Shown piece by piece: positions 25,340 through 34,045 of a stretch of DNA of 64,000 bases (positions are counted from its first letter, which is position 1; each line of letters begins with the position of its first letter). The position numbers were made by a program, and so were the translations under genes. The notes below the pieces were generated by a model that saw nothing but the letters and a program-made list of their open reading frames with translations, did no database searches and was not told where the DNA came from. Origin of the DNA: Bradyrhizobium niftali (GTDB lineage Bacteria > Pseudomonadota > Alphaproteobacteria > Rhizobiales > Xanthobacteraceae); contig NZ_SPQT01000002.1 in the NCBI RefSeq assembly GCF_004571025.1, positions 124,001 to 188,000 of the forward strand, in the 5' to 3' direction.

Positions 25340-27117
25340 GGCGCGGTGTTCGCTTTGGCTGGCACGATCGGCACGAGCAGGTGTGAAGGGCAGGCGGGCC
25401 CGGCGTGTAAAGTCACCTTGCCGCCGAAGATGGACGCCGGCCGATCGCGGGGATCGTCGTGCAGGAAGGGGCCGCAGCCGCGCATCTCGTTGCGGATATT
25501 GGAAAGGCGGGCCGACGGGCCGGAATACTCGTAGTCCTTGCCGCGCACGGTGAGCGCCAGCCGGTAACCCGCCGGCACGACGATCGAGGTCGGCCAGATC
25601 TCGATGTCGAGTTCGTAGATGCGGCCGGGTTGCAGAGGCTCGATCTCGTCATGCGGATGATACGGCCGATAGACCGTCGATTGCCGCGGATCGAGCTTGC
25701 GATGCGAGGCGCGCAGCCAGCCTTGCGCGATCGGCGTGTGCGGATCGAGCGCGCCCTGGAATACCACCTCTTTCATGTCGGGCGAGAACAGCCGGAGGAC
25801 CAGGAACAGGTCGGCGTCGGTGGTCTCAGAAGAGACGAACAACTTTGCCGCAAGCGGTCCGGTGATCTCCAACTCGCGATCCTGCGCCGGGAGCAGGAAT
25901 GTGGCGCCGTCGCCCAGTCCGGCGTAGCTGTGGCTTGCCTGCAGCTCGGGTTGATAAGGGAGCAGGACCAGGTTGCTGCAATGGAGGAACAGCTTGCGCC
26001 ACTCGGTGCGCGCGATCGGCCATTGCTGTTCGCTGCGCGGCTCGAAGCGATCGACGTGGCGCAGCCAGAGCTTGACCGGCGGCTCCTTGTCCCATCCGTT
26101 GGCTTCGCGCTTGAGGAAATGGTCGAAGAAGCGCTTTTGAACGTCCACGCCGTAGTTCGTGTAGAACTCGGTCCAGTGCTCGCGGCCGTGGACTTCCAGC
26201 CATTTGTGTTTGGACGCAGCGCGGAGGAATCCCTCGATATTGCCGCGCAGGTGCAACCCGTTGCCGCCCCAATTGGCTGCGGACAGCAAGGGCACATCGA
26301 TCTGGTCCCACCGCGCGGACCGCTCCTGGTAAAACGGATCCCAGAGCGGACGGGAATAGACGTCTTCACCGAGATCGCTACAGCGTGCCGCGAGTTCATC
26401 GGCGTCCAGCGTCTCCGGACCGCAGACCAGATCGCCGGTGAGGACGCTGCGAGGACCGCGGCGACCGAGGCCATGCTGGACCGACGTGACCTGCTGGCGG
26501 TACCAGTTGGCGAGGAACGTGCAATAGATGCCGCCGTGATGGCTGACGTCGCGATAGAAATCGGCCGCACCTTCCCAGACGCAGATCGCCGCGAGGTGAG
26601 GCGGGCGCAGCGACGCCACCTGCCATTGGTTCATGCCGTAGTAGGAAATGCCGTTGAGGCCGACCTTGCCGTTCGACCAGGGCTGGGCCGCGGCCCACTC
26701 GATGCAGGCGTAGAAGTCGCGGCTCTCGCGCCCTGACCAGGGCTCGATGTGACCGGGCGACCGCCCGGCACCGCGTCCGTCGACCCTCACGCAGGCGTAG
26801 CCATCCGGCACCCAGCGTTCGGGATCGACGACTTCCCAGTTTTGATAGAGGCCGCTCGATCCATGCGTGACCTCCGGGAATTGCTCGACCATCTGCTGCC
26901 ACGCCGAGGGATAGCCCTGCTGAAACGACAAGCCCTTGGCGTAAGGCCCGTAGCTCATGATGACCGGGCAGGCGGCGCTGCCCGGCGGGCGAAACACGTC
27001 TGCCCGCAGCACGACCCCGTCATCCATCGCGATCGGCACGTCCCATTCGACGATCATGCCGTCTCGCCGCTCGACCCGGTGAGGATCGGCTGCAACGGGC
27101 TGCTCCATCAGCGACAT
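25336..27117 (-). CDS. CocE/NonD-type alpha/beta hydrolase
   Basis: The product is 593 residues from the ATG at 27117 (GGGAG upstream); an ATG at 27135 would add six residues without a ribosome binding site. The N-terminal catalytic domain shows DGVVLRADVFRP, RVDGRGAGRSPGHIEP and the nucleophile elbow GLNGISYYGMNQW (Ser). The C-terminal jelly-roll domain typical of X-Pro dipeptidyl-peptidase/CocE proteins occupies the last 200 residues (GPLAAKLFVSSETTDADLFL). It is probably an esterase or amidase. It is placed between the MFS transporter and BKACE genes on one transcript and would release an acid from an imported ester or amide. Confidence 0.87.
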   Translation of the reverse strand: MSLMEQPVAADPHRVERRDGMIVEWDVPIAMDDGVVLRADVFRPPGSAACPVIMSYGPYAKGLSFQQGYPSAWQQMVEQFPEVTHGSSGLYQNWEVVDPERWVPDGYACVRVDGRGAGRSPGHIEPWSGRESRDFYACIEWAAAQPWSNGKVGLNGISYYGMNQWQVASLRPPHLAAICVWEGAADFYRDVSHHGGIYCTFLANWYRQQVTSVQHGLGRRGPRSVLTGDLVCGPETLDADELAARCSDLGEDVYSRPLWDPFYQERSARWDQIDVPLLSAANWGGNGLHLRGNIEGFLRAASKHKWLEVHGREHWTEFYTNYGVDVQKRFFDHFLKREANGWDKEPPVKLWLRHVDRFEPRSEQQWPIARTEWRKLFLHCSNLVLLPYQPELQASHSYAGLGDGATFLLPAQDRELEITGPLAAKLFVSSETTDADLFLVLRLFSPDMKEVVFQGALDPHTPIAQGWLRASHRKLDPRQSTVYRPYHPHDEIEPLQPGRIYELDIEIWPTSIVVPAGYRLALTVRGKDYEYSGPSARLSNIRNEMRGCGPFLHDDPRDRPASIFGGKVTLHAGPACPSHLLVPIVPAKANTAP

Positions 27118-27153
27118 CTCTTCACTCCCTCGCATTCGATTGTCCTTTCCGGT

Positions 27154-28503
27154 CTATTGCGGCAGCGCGTCGTCCCTGGTCTCGCGGCCGATGGTGACCG
27201 CGAGCAGGCTGAGCAGCGCAAAGCAGGTCATCACGCCGGCCGCCTTGCTGAAATTTCCGCCGAACGGCGCGACCAGCAGGCCCGCGACAAGCGGTCCGAA
27301 GCTCGTAATGATGCGTCCGGTCCCGTTGCAGAACGACAATGCAGTGGCTCGAACGTGCGTCGGGAAGAGCTCCGGCACGTAGATGGCGTGGCCGGAGAAC
27401 ACGCCCCAGACGAAGTAGCCGAACAGCGGCAGCAGGTAGGGATAGAGGGCGTGGTGGTCGACACCGAAGTAGAGGTAGAGGCCGACGGCCAGCGTTCCGA
27501 GGTTGTAGAAGGCGATGGTGGCGCGGCGGCCGATCCGGTCGGCAATAAAGCCGAATGTCGCGTAACCGAGGATGCCCCCGATGCTCCAGAGCTGCATATT
27601 ATGGCTGACGATCGCGATCGCCTCGGCGCCGTTGATCGCGTCCTTCTCCAGCATCAGGCTCTGGATCGTGGGCAGCCAGATCAGGCTCGTCCAGATCGAC
27701 AGTAGCGTGCCGAGGCAAAACATCAGTCCGATGATGGTGTTGAAGATCAGCTTGCGTCCAAAGAGCTGCATCGGAACGAACCGAAGAAATTCGCGATCCG
27801 CATCCGACACGCCGGCTCCGGCGAGCCTGGCGCGCGAGCGCCGCGCCTGCACCGCGGCAAACGACTCCGGTTCGGCCACGCCGCGGCGGAGCAGGAACAG
27901 CAGCAGTGCTGGTGCGATGCCCGCTGCGAACACGTAGCGCCAGCCGAGAGGCGCGAGCAGGCCGTACACGGATGCCCCGAGCAGGCTGCCGAACGCGCCG
28001 CCGGTCATCATGATCCCGGTGACCTTGGCGCGGTGAGGCCCGGACAGCGCCTCCGCGAGCAGGGGGATTCCGACGATAATCTCGGCGCCTGCGCCGACGC
28101 CGGCGAGAAAGCGGTAGATACCGAGCTGTAGCGGTGTCTGTGCGAACCCTTGCAGGCCGGTGAACACGCTGAAGATCAGGATGCTGATGGCCAATGTCCG
28201 CAGCCGGCCGGCATAGTCAGCCACGATCCCGAACACGAAGCCGCCAAGGGCCCAACCCAACAGGCCGACCATGCTGAGCAGACCGCCGATTCGGCCAAGC
28301 TCGGCAAGGTTCGCTTGGTTGCCGAGCAGCTCAGAGAGCGCCGGGCGCAACACGAAGGAGAACAGCCCGAAATCGGTGGAATCGAGAATCCAGCCCAGCC
28401 ACACCACCGCAAAGACGCGCCATTGATACGGGGTGATGTCGCGGACCCAGTCCAGCGGGCGCGCATCTACCGTGGTCGTCTCAGCTGCCGAAGGCTGCTT
28501 CAT
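27154..28503 (-). CDS. MFS transporter, aromatic-acid/sialate symporter type
   Basis: The 449-residue protein has about 12 membrane segments. The loop 2-3 motif reads FGIVADYAGRLRT, and YVPELFPTHVRATALSFCNG is characteristic of this symporter branch. It starts at the ATG at 28503 behind GGGAG. It lies 36 bp upstream of the CocE/NonD hydrolase gene and downstream of a LysR gene, all on the minus strand, so it is the presumed uptake step of the hydrolase/BKACE pathway. Confidence 0.88.
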   Translation of the reverse strand: MKQPSAAETTTVDARPLDWVRDITPYQWRVFAVVWLGWILDSTDFGLFSFVLRPALSELLGNQANLAELGRIGGLLSMVGLLGWALGGFVFGIVADYAGRLRTLAISILIFSVFTGLQGFAQTPLQLGIYRFLAGVGAGAEIIVGIPLLAEALSGPHRAKVTGIMMTGGAFGSLLGASVYGLLAPLGWRYVFAAGIAPALLLFLLRRGVAEPESFAAVQARRSRARLAGAGVSDADREFLRFVPMQLFGRKLIFNTIIGLMFCLGTLLSIWTSLIWLPTIQSLMLEKDAINGAEAIAIVSHNMQLWSIGGILGYATFGFIADRIGRRATIAFYNLGTLAVGLYLYFGVDHHALYPYLLPLFGYFVWGVFSGHAIYVPELFPTHVRATALSFCNGTGRIITSFGPLVAGLLVAPFGGNFSKAAGVMTCFALLSLLAVTIGRETRDDALPQ

Positions 28504-28626
28504 GGCCGGTCTCCCTGTCGGACGAATTTCTTGACGTCGTCTCGAGCGAGGGGATACCGGTCCGCAGCTTGCCGCAGGAAATACTATCTCGGCATGACGG
28601 TCATAACGCGATGCTGACCACGGCGA

Positions 28627-29556
28627 TCAGGGCAGCAGCTTCGCCATTGTCCAGCTGCCGGAGGCGATCTGGGTGGCGATGGTCTCGCGCAGGGTCGCCT
28701 TGAGCTGCTCTCCGGCCGCCGACAAGGGCTGTTCGCGCGACTGGACGAGCGCCCACGACACATCGAGGTGCCGGATCGGTGCGAGGCTGACGCGCCCCTC
28801 GCGGAGGAAGCGGTAGGCCGAGCAAAACGGCAGAGTGGCGAAGCCGAGCCCGGCTTCGACCGCGAGCATGATCAGGGTCGGAGAGTTTCCCTCGAACGCG
28901 ACATCAAGCGGGATTTTCCGCTCGGCCATTGCTGTTTCAAGGATCAGCCGAAGGCTGTTTGGTCGTCCGGGGACGATCAACGACTTCGTCGCCATCTCCT
29001 CGAGCGCAACCGGCGCAGCCGGATCGAGACCGGCGGATCTAGGGCCAATTAGGCACAGCGGCTCACGCAGGAACTCCGTGCTATCGAGTGTTGCCAGCGG
29101 CTCGACATTGGTCACGACCGCCAGGTCAGCCTTTCCGAGGTGAACCATTGACCAGGCATTCAGGACGCCGCTGATGCCCTCGATGACGCGCAGCAGCACG
29201 CCCGGGTGACGCTCCCGATATCGGGCGACCGACGGTAATGTCACGAGTTCGAGCATGGATGGCGGCATCGCCACCGTCACCTCGCCGCTCGGCTCGTTGA
29301 ATTCGTCGCGCACCTCCTGCCGCACCCGGTCAACGTGCTGCAGGAGGCCAACGGCGCGATCGCGCAACAGCATCCCGGCGCTGGTCAAGGCAACTCCGCG
29401 ATCGGAGCGCTGGAACAGCGCAACTCCGAGTTCTTCCTCAAGCTGGCGCACATGACGGGACAGCGCAGGCTGTGCGATGTGCAGCAAGGTCGCCGCACGC
29501 GTCACACTTCCAAGCTCGGCGATCTGAAGAAAAAAGCGAAGCTGCTTGATGTTCAT
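28627..29556 (-). CDS. LysR-family regulator (Nac/Cbl-like branch)
   Basis: The product is 309 residues from the ATG at 29556 (MNIKQLRFFLQIAELGSVTR). The winged HTH covers about residues 1-60 (AATLLHIAQPALSRHVRQLE) and a co-inducer domain about 90-300. It is full length. An alternative TTG two codons upstream adds nothing. It lies 123 bp upstream of the MFS gene in the same orientation and probably controls the MFS/CocE/BKACE/SDR/MDR operon. No clear operator was identified in the intervening gap. Confidence 0.88.
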   Translation of the reverse strand: MNIKQLRFFLQIAELGSVTRAATLLHIAQPALSRHVRQLEEELGVALFQRSDRGVALTSAGMLLRDRAVGLLQHVDRVRQEVRDEFNEPSGEVTVAMPPSMLELVTLPSVARYRERHPGVLLRVIEGISGVLNAWSMVHLGKADLAVVTNVEPLATLDSTEFLREPLCLIGPRSAGLDPAAPVALEEMATKSLIVPGRPNSLRLILETAMAERKIPLDVAFEGNSPTLIMLAVEAGLGFATLPFCSAYRFLREGRVSLAPIRHLDVSWALVQSREQPLSAAGEQLKATLRETIATQIASGSWTMAKLLP

Positions 29557-29562
29557 GATCAA

Positions 29563-29779
29563 GAGGGCGTGTCACTATCCAGTCATCGGCCAATCGCGGA
29601 TGGACGCCGAGAGTTGCTCATACAATCCGTTCCTGGCCCCTGCCGCGTACCTCCTACAGCTTCGGCGTTTCGCTTGAAAATGTCTACTTGTTATGATCGG
29701 AAACGCGCCAACATTGGCCTTCGGTCTCGCCATCTCAGACGGTATCAGCTTGGGCTCATCGGCGAGTGACGACATTTCA
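29563..29779. other. Gap between LysR gene and solute-binding-protein remnant
   Basis: About 215 bp that should hold the LysR promoter. No further gene is visible. Part of this DNA lies in frame upstream of the ABC solute-binding-protein remnant but shows no similarity to that family. Confidence 0.3.
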
Positions 29780-29956
29780 CCGAAGAATTTGATGAAGCAA
29801 GCCACAACGATGAAAGATGTGGCCCTTCCTGGGCTGATTCCCGGTATCACCGTTAGCTCAAGCCCTGACGACTATCGCCTGATCAAGGCGCTGAGGCCGC
29901 AACGTTTCGACGGCGAGCGCTGGATTCCGACGTCAGGCGCGATGGGGGCTCGATAG
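29780..29956 (+). pseudogene. C-terminal fragment of an ABC solute-binding protein gene
   Basis: The frame reads NLMKQATTMKDVALPGLIPG, then ITVSSSPDDYRLIKALRPQR and FDGERW before a stop at 29956. This is the typical ending of type-1 (Peripla_BP_6, branched-chain/aromatic-acid) solute-binding proteins: a last helix, L-P-G-I-x-V-x-x-S-P-x-D-Y, and x-R-F-D-G-x-x-W. The rest of the gene is missing. It lies tail-to-tail with the broken LysR gene, on whose other side a second, frameshifted solute-binding protein gene is found. Confidence 0.55.
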
Positions 29957-30949
29957 GGACGCCGCAATTCCCTGGGGCCCATGTCGGAGGTCCTCGGCCG
30001 CGCGTCGGAGGATTTCATGAAGCCAGTCGTGCGATGGTTCACCCTCGACGCGTTCATGCCACAACAGCCGGGCTTCGACAGGGGTTGTGGTGTAGGGCAG
30101 CTCGTAGGTCGCAATCGAATGATTTTGCTCGAGCGCCCTTGCCAGCGGACGCGGGACAATGGCTGCCAGTTCGGAATCCTGGAGCAGGGCGGGGAGCGCA
30201 AGAAAATGCGGCAATGAGACCGCGATCCGCGGCGGGCGGTCGCTTTCCGAGAGCGCCCGCTCGAGCGCCGCGCGGTCATACATTTCCGAGCGCCGGGCGA
30301 GACCTCGCTCCGAGATGAATCCGCCGATGGCGCCCTCCTGCTCGCCGCCAAAGGAGACGACGACCAGCGACAGGCGCGCAAGCTTTGCTTTGTCAAGCCG
30401 GCCGAGTTTACGCTATCCGCCGACAATGAGCACGTCGTCATATTCGAATAACAGCGACGTGCGGAAGCGGCTCGGAGGGACCGAGAAGACGCCGATAGCC
30501 ACGTCGATGCGACCGAGATCGATCTGCTCGGCAAGGTCGATTCGGGTCACGGGCTTGATGGTCAGGTCAATGGACGGCGCCTCTCGGCCGAGTAGTTTCA
30601 GGAGCGGAGATGCCAGGACCATCGTCGTGAAGTCGTTGGCGGCGAGCGTGAACTGCTTGGTGGACGTTGCCGGGACGAAGGTCGGCAGCTCGACCGCGGC
30701 CTCAAGGGTTCGCAGAGCCTCACGAACCTGCGGCGCCATCGTCAGCGCGCGCGCCGTGGGTTGCATGCCCGTGGCCGTGCGCACGAACAGTTCGTCCTCC
30801 AGCATCTCGCGAAGTCGGGCAAGTGAATGACTAACGGCGGACTGGGTCAGCGCAACCTTCTGGCTGGCGCGCAGCACGCTGCGTTCCTCCATAACGGCGT
30901 CGAACACCTTGAGCAGATTCAAGTCCAATGTCTTGAAAGAAACGGGCAC
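29933..30949 (-). pseudogene. LysR-family regulator interrupted by one in-frame amber codon
   Basis: A GTG at 30949 (with AGGA just upstream) gives VPVSFKTLDLNLLKVFDAVM and a normal winged HTH (ALTQSAVSHSLARLREMLED). The frame continues to FEYDDVLIVGG and then meets TAG at 30415-30413. The very same frame reopens directly (RKLGRLDKAKLARLSLVVVS) and runs to 29933 with a normal LysR C-terminus (PPRIAVSLPHFLALPALLQD and so on). The total length is about 338 codons, so one base substitution separates this from an intact regulator. It is divergent from the solute-binding-protein/nitroreductase/PnbB-like genes and was presumably their activator. Confidence 0.8.
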
Positions 30950-31167
30950 GACGAGGATCCTGTTGGCAGCCAGCCGCGTGCGCGCATGCCGCGGTGGAAT
31001 CCAGTTAAAGCCAGGCACATGCTGGACGCAACCGCGGAGCTAACGGAGACATGCTGTCGCCGGTGCGACCAATCTGAAGCCGGTTCAGGACAGATCTGCG
31101 AAGGTTTCACTTCCGTCGCTGTCCGATCCCGTCATTATTCTCGTCGCCTGTCTGGAGGAGGGTCGCA

Positions 31168-32390
31168 ATGAGATCCAGCGTGATGTCGGGTGTCAAACGC
31201 AAGATGGTCGTTGCGATGGTTGCGTCGGCGCTACTTGGGACATCGGCAGTTGCGCAGGATGCTCCTGTCAAGCTCGGTGTCCTGACCGACATGTCCTCCC
31301 TTTACGCCGACAACGGCGGCCAGGGGTCGGTGGTCGCGGCGCAGATGCTGTTGACGATTTTGGCGGCAAGGTGCTCGGGCGATCGATCCAGATCGTCGCC
31401 AGCGACCACCAGAACAAGGCGGACGTCGGTGCGGCGATCGCACGGCGCTGGCTCGACAACGAGGGCGTCGAGGCGATCCTTGACGTGCCGAATTCCGCTG
31501 TTGCGCTCGCCGTCCAAGGCATTGCGCGTGACAAGAAAAAGCTGTTTCTCGCCACAGGCGCGGCAACGTCGCGCCTGACAGGTGACGAGTGCTCGCTGAC
31601 GGGTATTCACTGGACCTACGATACCTATGCTCTGTCGCAGGGCACGGCCAAGGCGATCTCACGTCTTGGCGCAAAGAGCTGGTTCTTTCTCTCGGCAGAC
31701 TATTCGCTCGGCGCGCAGCTCGAGGCCGACAGCCGCAAGGTCATCGAGGCGACCGGCGGCAAGGTCGTCGGCGCAGTCAAGCATCCAGTCAACACGCCCG
31801 ATTTCTCTTCCTTCCTGCTGCAGGCGCAGTCTTCAAACGCGGACGTGATCGCACTCGCCGATGCTGGGGGTGATTTCATCAACGCGGTCAAGCAGGCCGG
31901 AGAGTTCGGAATCACGCGTCAACAAAAGCTTGCCGGCCTGATCGTCTTCATTGCCGACATCCATAGTCTTGGATTGCAGAATGCCAAGGGCCTGATGCTC
32001 AGTTCGGCATTCTATTGGGATCTCAACGATGGGACGCGGGCGTGGTCGAAGCGTTTCATCGAGAAGACGCAGAAAGTCCCGACCATGATCCACGCCGGCA
32101 CCTATGGTGCGGTGATGCACTATCTGCGGGCAATCAAAGCGGCAGACACGCTGGATGGACCGACGGTGGCCGCCAAGATGCGCGAAATGCCGGTGAACGA
32201 TTTCATGACGAGGATCGGCCACATTCGCGAGGACGGACGGCTGATCCGCGATATGTATCTTTTCCGCGTCAAGTCGCCGGAAGAGTCGAAATACAGGTTC
32301 GATTACTACGAGTTACTCGCGACCATTCTTGGGGAAGAAGCGTTCAGGCCGATGGAGGAGGGAGGATGTCCGCTCCTGAAGAAGCCGTGA
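31168..32390 (+). pseudogene. ABC transporter solute-binding protein, one frameshift
   Basis: The gene starts behind GGAGGA with a signal peptide (VVAMVASALLGTSAVAQDAP) and the Peripla_BP_6 opening KLGVLTDMSSLYADNGGQGS. At 31347/31348 one base appears lost: restoring a G changes the reading to AVDDFGGKVLGRSIQIVASD. The remaining frame then runs uninterrupted to 32390 (DHQNKADVGAAIARRWLDN through FRPMEEGGCPLLKKP). The joined protein is about 407 residues. No permease or ATPase genes are adjacent. Its 3' end overlaps the nitroreductase gene, implying a former joint operon for uptake and reduction of a nitroaromatic acid. Confidence 0.8.
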
Positions 32391-33091
32391 CCGGCGAAAC
32401 CGTAGTGCCCCTTGCCCATAGAAGCATCGACGAGATCATGATGGGCCGAACCGCGTGCCGCGAATTCTGCGACGATCCGGTCCCGCGGCGGACCGTCGAG
32501 CAGATTCTCAGCGCAGCCCGGTTCGCACCAAGTGGAGCGAACATCCAGCCCTGGCACGTCTATGTGCTCACGGGCGCGGTCAAGGACAGGGTGTCGGCGG
32601 CGCTGCTGGAGGCGCACCAGACGTCGCGCGACGAGCACGTGTCGGAATACAAATATTACGCCAGCGACTTGCCCGAGCCGTACCTCAGGCGGCGACAGCA
32701 GTTCGGTCAATTGTTCTACGGCGCACTCGGGATCGCGCAGGCCGATTCCGTGGCCCGGGCACGGCAGACCGCGAAAAACTACACATTCTTCGGCGCGCCG
32801 GTAGGACTGATCGTAACCATCGACCGTCGTCTGGAAGTCGGAAGCTGGCTCGACCTCGGAATGTTCGTGCAGAACGTAATGCTGGTAGCGGCAGGGCGTG
32901 GGCTTCAGTCCTGCCCGCAGGAGACGTTCTCGAAGTATCACCGGATCCTCCGTCCGCTGCTGTCGATCCCGGCGGAGCAAATGGTGGTGTGCGGCGTTTC
33001 GATCGGCCGTGCCAGGGTTGTGGGGGCGGAAAGATTGATGCCGCGTGCGGACGTCGACGAGTTCGCCACGTTTGCGGGATTTGAAGCGTGA
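32366..33091 (+). CDS. Nitroreductase family protein (probable nitrobenzoate-type reductase)
   Basis: The 241-residue protein starts at the ATG at 32366, inside the end of the solute-binding-protein gene, behind a purine-rich GGAGGAGGGAGG stretch. An FMN-dependent nitroreductase fold is evident: GRTACREFCDDPVPR, FAPSGANIQPWHVYVLTG, LDLGMFVQNVMLVAAGRGLQ and VCGVSIGRA. It belongs to the long-insert branch (YYASDLPEPYLRRRQQFG) found in nitroarene catabolism. The PnbB-like lyase gene follows 27 bp later. By analogy with PnbA it would reduce a nitrobenzoate-type substrate to the hydroxylamino acid. The actual substrate is not shown by sequence. Confidence 0.8.
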   Translation: MSAPEEAVTGETVVPLAHRSIDEIMMGRTACREFCDDPVPRRTVEQILSAARFAPSGANIQPWHVYVLTGAVKDRVSAALLEAHQTSRDEHVSEYKYYASDLPEPYLRRRQQFGQLFYGALGIAQADSVARARQTAKNYTFFGAPVGLIVTIDRRLEVGSWLDLGMFVQNVMLVAAGRGLQSCPQETFSKYHRILRPLLSIPAEQMVVCGVSIGRARVVGAERLMPRADVDEFATFAGFEA

Positions 33092-33118
33092 GATCCAATC
33101 GAGAAGGAGGACAGGACC

Positions 33119-33658
33119 ATGGGAAGCCGGGAAGAGCTAATTCAGGGCAGTATTCCGTTCTTGCGAGAGATCAAGGATATGACGCCCGGCGCCGAGATGG
33201 AGCGCTGGCTCAACGAGAAATATGGCGAGCAAAGCTCGCTCTACCAGGATCTGAGCCGGCTCATCAAAATCGGAGTTGAGGAGGGCTGGGCGGCGAACCA
33301 GGAGGTCGAGGGCCCGAATTACCGGCGCAGCCGTATCCTGGAGCCAACTCCCGAGACGTTCCAGTTCAGCATCACCGCCGTGTACATGAACAGCGCCGAT
33401 CCGCGTCGCTTCAAGGACGAGGATGATAGCGACGTGCTCCGTGGCGAGTATCACGGCCACCCCTATGGCGAGCTCAACCTCGTCGTGCCCCTGAACAAAG
33501 GCGCGGAGTTGAAGGGATTGCAGGGTTGGCAAGGGCCAGGCTGGACGGCGCCCGACCCTGGCAGCCGGCACTATCCGGAGGTGAGAGGTGGCGCTGTCAT
33601 CGCTCTGTTCTATCTGCCAGCCGGACGCATCTCGTACGATTTCAAGGCTCCGGCCTGA
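33119..33658 (+). CDS. 4-Hydroxylaminobenzoate lyase-like protein (PnbB/DUF4863 family)
   Basis: The 179-residue protein has a strong GGAGG site upstream. It has the pattern I know for PnbB-type proteins: SIPFLREIKDMTPGAEMERW, LSRLIKIGVEEGWAANQEVE, FSITAVYMNSADP, the HGHPYGELNLVVPL cupin-like strand, LQGWQGPGWTAPDPGSRHYP and IALFYLPAGRISYDF. PnbB converts p-hydroxylaminobenzoate to protocatechuate and ammonium. Together with the adjacent nitroreductase gene this forms a PnbA-PnbB-like pair. No ring-cleavage gene lies in the window, so the product would have to enter a protocatechuate pathway encoded elsewhere. Confidence 0.75.
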   Translation: MGSREELIQGSIPFLREIKDMTPGAEMERWLNEKYGEQSSLYQDLSRLIKIGVEEGWAANQEVEGPNYRRSRILEPTPETFQFSITAVYMNSADPRRFKDEDDSDVLRGEYHGHPYGELNLVVPLNKGAELKGLQGWQGPGWTAPDPGSRHYPEVRGGAVIALFYLPAGRISYDFKAPA

Positions 33659-34045
33659 CGGCCGAGCCATCGTTCGCTGCCGGTGTACGACAAGGATGGC
33701 CGCGGTGCCGAACACGCTCGTCTGGATCTGCCAACCGAAAGTCCATGGGCGCTACGTGGATGTTTGGGACCAGTATCCGATTCCGCGCGATCCGAATTCA
33801 AGCCAGTCGGCCGTCCGAAAGCTGCCGGGGGCTATCGGTTAGAGCCGGGCCCATCGACCGGCGTTGTCAGGAAACGACGTACGCCTGTCCTGATCCAAAG
33901 GATGCTGTTTGTTGTCCCAAGCAGGATCGATTGCGACATATGGGGCAGAGCCATCCGCCAATCCGATTGGCGATAGGCTCCGCCCATTGCACTCTTCAGG
34001 ACGAGCGCGGGCGGTAGTCATGGCGAGCGGAAGGGAGCGAGTGAG
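33659..34045. other. Intergenic stretch with a repeated operator-like element
   Basis: About 390 bp without a supported gene. It holds TGTCCTGATCCAAAGGATGC (from 33886), followed by a TGTTTGTTGTCC segment. This closely resembles a stretch from 37497 upstream of the second HD-domain gene. The DNA before the MDR gene should also contain its promoter. Confidence 0.4.
33886..33917 (+). promoter_or_regulatory. Operator-like element, copy 1 (GATCC-N3-GGAT dyad)
   Basis: GTCCTGATCCAAAGGAT, then two to three variable bases, then TGTTTGTTGTCC. A near-identical stretch lies at 37497-37528 (GTCCTGATCCATAGGATC, then GTGTGTGTTGTCC). The core is a dyad, GATCC-N3-GGAT(C). Both copies lie 130-160 bp upstream of a gene or operon of this region (MDR plus HD gene here, second HD gene there), so a shared regulator is plausible. 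Confidence 0.45.

Noticed and set aside
25459..26736. Open frame of 425 codons on the plus strand
   Set aside because: Antisense to the CocE/NonD hydrolase gene; no recognisable domain, no ribosome binding site.
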